Assembly (NCBI GenBank): GCA_964556545.1
Contig: CAZKWE010000079.1
Coordinates: 1 to 19,195, forward strand
Direction: 5' to 3'
DNA from: JALSKU01 sp964556545
GTDB lineage: Bacteria > Campylobacterota > Campylobacteria > Campylobacterales > JALSKU01
Length of the DNA stretch: 19,195 bases
Shown: one piece after another, positions 15,919 to 19,195 of the stretch
How positions within the stretch are numbered: position 1 is the first letter of the stretch
How the letters are laid out: each line of letters opens with the position of its first letter
Notes under the pieces: model-generated
What the model saw: only the letters and a program-made list of their open reading frames with translations
What the model was told of the DNA's origin: nothing
Databases searched by the model: none
Made by a program: the position numbers and the translations under genes

Positions 15919-16978
15919 TTTCTTCCTCTCTTGCAGCAAGTTCAACTTCTTTTACAAATCTATCTACCAAATCTTTTTCATCAAGCTTTGCTATAATTTT
16001 ACCTTTTTTTATAATAAGACCGCTTTCTTTTCCGTATGCTATGGCAACATCGGCACTTTTTGCTTCCCCGAGAGCATTAACCGCACACCCCATAACCGAA
16101 ATATTTAAAGGAGTTTTTATATGTCTAAGTCTCTCTTCCACTTCAGCCACGGCTTTTACAAGGTTAGCTTCAATTCTACCGCAAGTCGGACATGAAATGA
16201 TATTTAATCCCTCTTTTACCATTCCGCTATCTTTGAGTATCGCTCTTGCAACTTCTATCTCCTTTTCAAGTTCTCCGGTAATTGAAATTCTAATCGTATC
16301 TCCTATACCCTCAAGAAGCAAGGTGCCAAGAGCTATGGAAGATTTAATCGTAGAATGAAAAAGAGTCCCGGCTTCCGTAACACCAAGATGAAAAGGACAC
16401 TCAGTTAAAGGCCTTAAAGTTCTATATGCCTCCACCGTTCTTGCAACATCACTTGCCTTTAGTGAAACTTTAAAATCAGTAAAACCCAAATCCTCAAGAT
16501 ATTTTATATTGTACAAAGCTGACTCGACCATACCTTTGGCACTTTGGCCGTATCTGTTTTCAAACTGTTCTTCAAGACTGCCTGAATTTACTCCGATTCT
16601 TATGGGTATTTTTCTGTCTTGACATGCTTTTACAACTTCTTTTACTCTGTTTTTATCTCCGATATTTCCGGGGTTTATCCTGATGGCATCTACCCATTTT
16701 GCGGCAATCAGAGCAAATCTGTAATTAAAATGTATATCTGCTACCACAGGAAGAGAGCTTCTCTTTGTAATCTCTTCCAAAGCATATGCATCCTCATATT
16801 CGGGAACTGCTACTCTGACTATATCGCATCCTGCAAAATGAAGTCTTTTTATCTGTTTCAGTGTAGCTTCAATATCGGCAGTCTTTGAATATGTCATAGA
16901 TTGAACCGATATCGGAGCATTTCCGCCTATTGCAACATTACCTATAAATATTTGTCTTGTTTTGTATCTTTTTATCAT
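15911..16978 (-). CDS. ispG: 4-hydroxy-3-methylbut-2-enyl diphosphate synthase (GcpE)
   Basis: IspG is the penultimate enzyme of the MEP isoprenoid pathway. It is a [4Fe-4S] enzyme that reduces methylerythritol cyclodiphosphate to HMBPP, feeding menaquinone side chains and cell-wall lipid carriers. The 355-residue length fits the two-domain bacterial form. The TIM barrel starts at ISVQSMTYSKTAD (23-35), followed by DIHFNYRFAL (81-90) and RINPGNIG (100-107). The cluster domain carries C263 and C266 in SCPTCGR and C298 in VMGCAVNALGEAK, with E305 as the fourth ligand or catalytic Glu. The ATG has AAAGGT about 5 nt upstream and a separate promoter. It leads the ispG-dnaB-comEC operon; the dnaB start lies in its end. 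Confidence 0.96.
   Translation of the reverse strand: MIKRYKTRQIFIGNVAIGGNAPISVQSMTYSKTADIEATLKQIKRLHFAGCDIVRVAVPEYEDAYALEEITKRSSLPVVADIHFNYRFALIAAKWVDAIRINPGNIGDKNRVKEVVKACQDRKIPIRIGVNSGSLEEQFENRYGQSAKGMVESALYNIKYLEDLGFTDFKVSLKASDVARTVEAYRTLRPLTECPFHLGVTEAGTLFHSTIKSSIALGTLLLEGIGDTIRISITGELEKEIEVARAILKDSGMVKEGLNIISCPTCGRIEANLVKAVAEVEERLRHIKTPLNISVMGCAVNALGEAKSADVAIAYGKESGLIIKKGKIIAKLDEKDLVDRFVKEVELAAREEENV
15922..15930 (-). promoter_or_regulatory. ribosome binding site GAGAGGAAG that fixes the dnaB start
   Basis: On the minus strand GAGAGGAAG lies just before ATG 15918 (AGAGGA core to ATG spacing 5 nt) and inside the last ispG codons. The upstream TTG at 15945 has no comparable site. Confidence 0.7.
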
Positions 16979-17018
16979 TTTTTACCTTTTGGCATATTAA
17001 ATACCCAACCAAAGATTT

Positions 17019-17024
17019 ATTATA
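17019..17024 (-). promoter_or_regulatory. ispG-dnaB-comEC promoter -10
   Basis: TATAAT on the minus strand at 17024-17019, preceded directly by TG, predicts a start near 17012 and a leader of about 34 nt before the ispG ATG. It lies immediately after the T-tract that follows priA, so the operon can start its own transcript there. The -35 region is only a T-run. Confidence 0.5.
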
Positions 17025-17028
17025 CAGA

Positions 17029-17063
17029 AAAAAAAATTAAGAAAAGGATATGGGATCCATATC
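17029..17063 (-). terminator. rho-independent terminator-like hairpin at the priA 3' end
   Basis: On the minus strand a 7-bp perfect stem, GATATGG/CCATATC with a 3-nt loop (17063-17047), is followed by CTTTTCTTAA and a run of nine T. The stem lies within the last priA codons and the stop codon (17037-17039) sits in the T-rich tail. The form fits intrinsic termination, though the stem is short and has only 3 G-C pairs. Confidence 0.5.
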
Positions 17064-18893
17064 AATTTCCAAATGAGCTTGTTTGCATCTTGAAATGGTT
17101 TGCAAAAGTGCTTTTGAAGAAGTGGATCTTAAAAGTATATGATATCTGTATTTTGAAGCGATTTTTTTTATATTTGCTTCTCCGCTTCCTACTATCTGCA
17201 CATCTTTTTGTAAATTTCTTTTTAAACAATCAACTGTATATGCGGTTAAATCATTTGCTTTTTTTTGATCTTTGTGAGAAATTAAAATTCTTGCCAATTT
17301 TTTAAAAGGGGGATACAAATCTTTTCGGTATTTTAACTCATCTTTTAAAAACAGTTCAAAATCATTTATGTATTTTTTAAAAAACTCTTCATTTGAAGTT
17401 TGCAAGATGACTTTACCGGTATCTGCTCTCCCGCTTCTGCCTGCTATTTGTATGGATAGCGAAAGAGCATTTTCTCTTGCACGAAAATCATTTTGTGCCA
17501 GCAAAGAGTCAATTCCAAGAATCACCGAAAGTCCGATACCCTCATAGTCATGGCCTTTACTAAGCATTTGTGTTCCGACAAGTATATCAATTTTTCTATC
17601 GTTAAATTCTTTTAAAACTCTATTTAATTCTCTTGTGCTTTTAATGGCATCTCTATCAAACTTGGCAATATTTGCGTTTGGAAAGATAGCTGATAATTTT
17701 TCCCTGACTTCTTCAGTACCCATTCTAAATGAGCCAAGATGAGTACTTTTGCACTTTGGACACTCTTTCACAACTCTTTGTATATATCCACAGTAATGGC
17801 AGACAAGAGCATTTTTATCTTTGTGTAAACTCATACCTACCGAACAAAACGGACATTTGACAACTTCACCGCAATCAAAACAGCTTATATACTTAAAATT
17901 TGCTCTTGTCGGTAAAAAAACTATTGCCTGTTTTTTCGTATGCAATATTTTAAATATTTCACTGATAATATTTGGGGATATTTCAACGGAATTTTTTTCA
18001 TATATATACTGTTTTTTTAATCCTGCAAAACTTCCTTCTATCCTGAAAGTAGGATATTTTTGATAACTTGAGAGTGACGGAGTGGCAGAACCTAAAATAA
18101 CTTTGCATTGTAAAATTTTTCCAAAATATACAGCAAGATCTCTTGCATTGTATCTTGGACGGGAATTTGACTTGTAAGAATAATCATGCTCTTCATCAAC
18201 CACTATAAGTCCGAGATTTCTAACAGGCAAAAACAGTGCCGATCTTGCTCCTGCTACTATTTTGATACTTCCCTCTTTTAATGAAGATAGGATATTTTCT
18301 TTTTTCTTTTTTGTTATCTTGGAATGCCAAATGGCAACTTTGTTTTCAAATACATCTTCAAGTCTTTTTTGCATTTGGGCTGTCAAAGAAATTTCCGGCA
18401 TCAAAAATATAACACTCTTGCCTTTTTTAAGGGTTTGTGCTATTTGATGAATGTAAATTTCGGTTTTACCGCTTCCTGTATCTCCAAACAATAAAGATAT
18501 ATCATTTTTTTCTATAAAGCATAAAGCTTCTTTTTGTTTTGATGACAACTCTTTCAAAGCAAACTCACTCTCATTTGTTTTAAAAGGATTGTTATGCGTT
18601 TTCTTTTCAAAAGGCATAAAAAGAGAGTAAGCATCACCTAATGAACAAACATAATACTCACTGATAAATTTTACGATTTTTTGATAATTTGGAGGAAAAA
18701 AAAGATTTGATACGGCAAAAATCTCTTTTGTATCAAAAGATGGTTTGCTAACTTCTGTTAAAACAACAGCTTTTTTTATACTGTTTCTAAACGGAACTTC
18801 TACCAAATCTCCTGAAAAACATAAATGTCTGCTTTTATAAACCAAAGGATCAAGAGGAGAATCAAGCAGTGAAACTTCGTAATGGTATATCAT
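17037..18893 (-). CDS. priA: primosomal replication restart helicase PriA
   Basis: PriA reloads the replisome (DnaB) at stalled forks. From ATG 18893 the protein has 618 residues, shorter than the 732 of E. coli but normal for epsilonproteobacteria. It has an N-terminal DNA-binding domain; Walker A GDTGSGKTE (137-145); DEEH box (233-236); GSATPS (268-273); eight zinc-ligand cysteines (338, 341, 347, 350, 365, 368, 378, 381) in four CxxC pairs; GTQMLSKGHDY (440-450); and QIAGRSGR (482-489). An upstream in-frame ATG at 18920 would add nine residues, but it lies inside the preceding gene; ATG 18893 directly follows that gene's TAG and has AGGA (18897-18900). The short distance to the pilin-like gene suggests a shared transcript. 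Confidence 0.95.
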   Translation of the reverse strand: MIYHYEVSLLDSPLDPLVYKSRHLCFSGDLVEVPFRNSIKKAVVLTEVSKPSFDTKEIFAVSNLFFPPNYQKIVKFISEYYVCSLGDAYSLFMPFEKKTHNNPFKTNESEFALKELSSKQKEALCFIEKNDISLLFGDTGSGKTEIYIHQIAQTLKKGKSVIFLMPEISLTAQMQKRLEDVFENKVAIWHSKITKKKKENILSSLKEGSIKIVAGARSALFLPVRNLGLIVVDEEHDYSYKSNSRPRYNARDLAVYFGKILQCKVILGSATPSLSSYQKYPTFRIEGSFAGLKKQYIYEKNSVEISPNIISEIFKILHTKKQAIVFLPTRANFKYISCFDCGEVVKCPFCSVGMSLHKDKNALVCHYCGYIQRVVKECPKCKSTHLGSFRMGTEEVREKLSAIFPNANIAKFDRDAIKSTRELNRVLKEFNDRKIDILVGTQMLSKGHDYEGIGLSVILGIDSLLAQNDFRARENALSLSIQIAGRSGRADTGKVILQTSNEEFFKKYINDFELFLKDELKYRKDLYPPFKKLARILISHKDQKKANDLTAYTVDCLKRNLQKDVQIVGSGEANIKKIASKYRYHILLRSTSSKALLQTISRCKQAHLEIDMDPISFS

Positions 18894-18896
18894 TTG

Positions 18897-18900
18897 TCCT
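18897..18900 (-). promoter_or_regulatory. AGGA site supporting the priA start at 18893
   Basis: AGGA on the minus strand lies 3 nt before ATG 18893 and overlaps the TAG stop (18901-18899) of the upstream pilin-like gene, suggesting stop-start coupling. The spacing is short, so confidence is moderate. Confidence 0.5.
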
Positions 18901-19195
18901 ATTGGGCTAACTGTTTGCAATCATTTATTGTATGGTCGCAGTCAAAACTACCGGTTGTAGAATTGTAATCAAAACTGACATTTTTATCGTGCGTGATAAA
19001 AAAAGCATACTTGTTTGTCGCAGTTTTTACCCAATGACCATCTGAAGAGAGTTTGGAATATATAGGATATTCCAAAATATTGGAACTGTTTGCATCATTA
19101 AAATAAAAAAGTTTTTGATCATTTACATTGTAAGTAGTTACATTATCAAGCTTATCCGGATAAGGAGTGCTGTCTCCTTTTAACATATTTCTTGA
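18899..19195 (-). CDS. C-terminal part of a second pilin-like/pseudopilin protein (cut by the window edge)
   Basis: The frame is open to the right edge (the codons before the first internal ATG at 19186 are sense), so only the last 98 residues or so are visible. The stretch has no membrane segment and is rich in Asn, Asp, Tyr and Thr. It contains FFITHDKNVSFDYNSTTGSF and two cysteines in DCDHTINDCK near the end, a pattern like the globular C-terminal parts of Campylobacterota prepilin-type N-methylation proteins. Such genes often precede priA in this group, by my recollection. The diagnostic N-terminal signal lies outside the window, so the family call is an inference. It ends 5 nt before the priA start. 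Confidence 0.5.
   Translation of the reverse strand, partial: SRNMLKGDSTPYPDKLDNVTTYNVNDQKLFYFNDANSSNILEYPIYSKLSSDGHWVKTATNKYAFFITHDKNVSFDYNSTTGSFDCDHTINDCKQLAQ

Noticed and set aside
15919..15945. dnaB start at TTG 15945
   Set aside because: It is a poor start without a Shine-Dalgarno, inside ispG; ATG 15918 has a strong GAGAGGAAG site.
1..19195. Mobile elements, CRISPR arrays, tRNA genes
   Set aside because: I saw no transposase or integrase frame, no spaced direct repeats and no cloverleaf-like sequence; nearly all of the window is occupied by conserved chromosomal genes.

Overview
This AT-rich window looks chromosomal and comes from a Campylobacterota (Epsilonproteobacteria) bacterium, most like a Sulfurimonas-type chemolithoautotroph. 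Three things point there: a two-subunit ATP citrate lyase (aclB-aclA), the marker of the reverse TCA cycle; an aminofutalosine synthase (mqnE) of the futalosine menaquinone pathway; and family-typical short versions of ComEC, PriA and a Gpt-like phosphoribosyltransferase. The genus is inferred from protein resemblance, not from a marker gene. Genes are tightly packed, with many 1-37 nt overlaps. I see no insertion sequence, phage gene, CRISPR array or tRNA.

Layout, left to right. Bases 1-155 hold no gene. On the minus strand they carry a good -10 box and a leader-like stretch running off the left edge, possibly the start of an rRNA or other stable-RNA operon. A type IV pilin-like/pseudopilin gene (156-875, minus) is separated from aclA by a striking 15-bp perfect inverted repeat. 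aclB-aclA (minus, 1-nt gap) follow their own promoter, which contains an 8-bp-arm palindrome. Next is a minus-strand operon read mqnE -> pabA/trpG -> ArnT-like membrane protein, joined by two ATGA overlaps.

At about 7038-7072 a compact divergent promoter drives mqnE leftwards and a plus-strand operon rightwards: NCS2 purine permease, Gpt-like purine phosphoribosyltransferase, glnD (PII uridylyltransferase) and glmS. This operon links purine uptake and salvage with nitrogen sensing and glutamine-dependent amino sugar synthesis. The permease mRNA leader can fold into a two-stem element just upstream of the ribosome binding site.

glmS collides tail-to-tail (27-bp overlap) with comEC, the last gene of a minus-strand operon ispG -> dnaB -> comEC. 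Upstream of that operon lies priA (minus), with a terminator-like hairpin inside its last codons, and then the C-terminal part of a second pilin-like gene that runs off the right edge.

Functionally the window is mostly housekeeping (replication, restart, isoprenoid, quinone, cell-wall precursor and nitrogen control) plus autotrophic carbon fixation. The most interesting unexplained items are non-coding: the aclB promoter palindrome, the long inverted repeat before the pilin gene and the structured leader of the purine permease.
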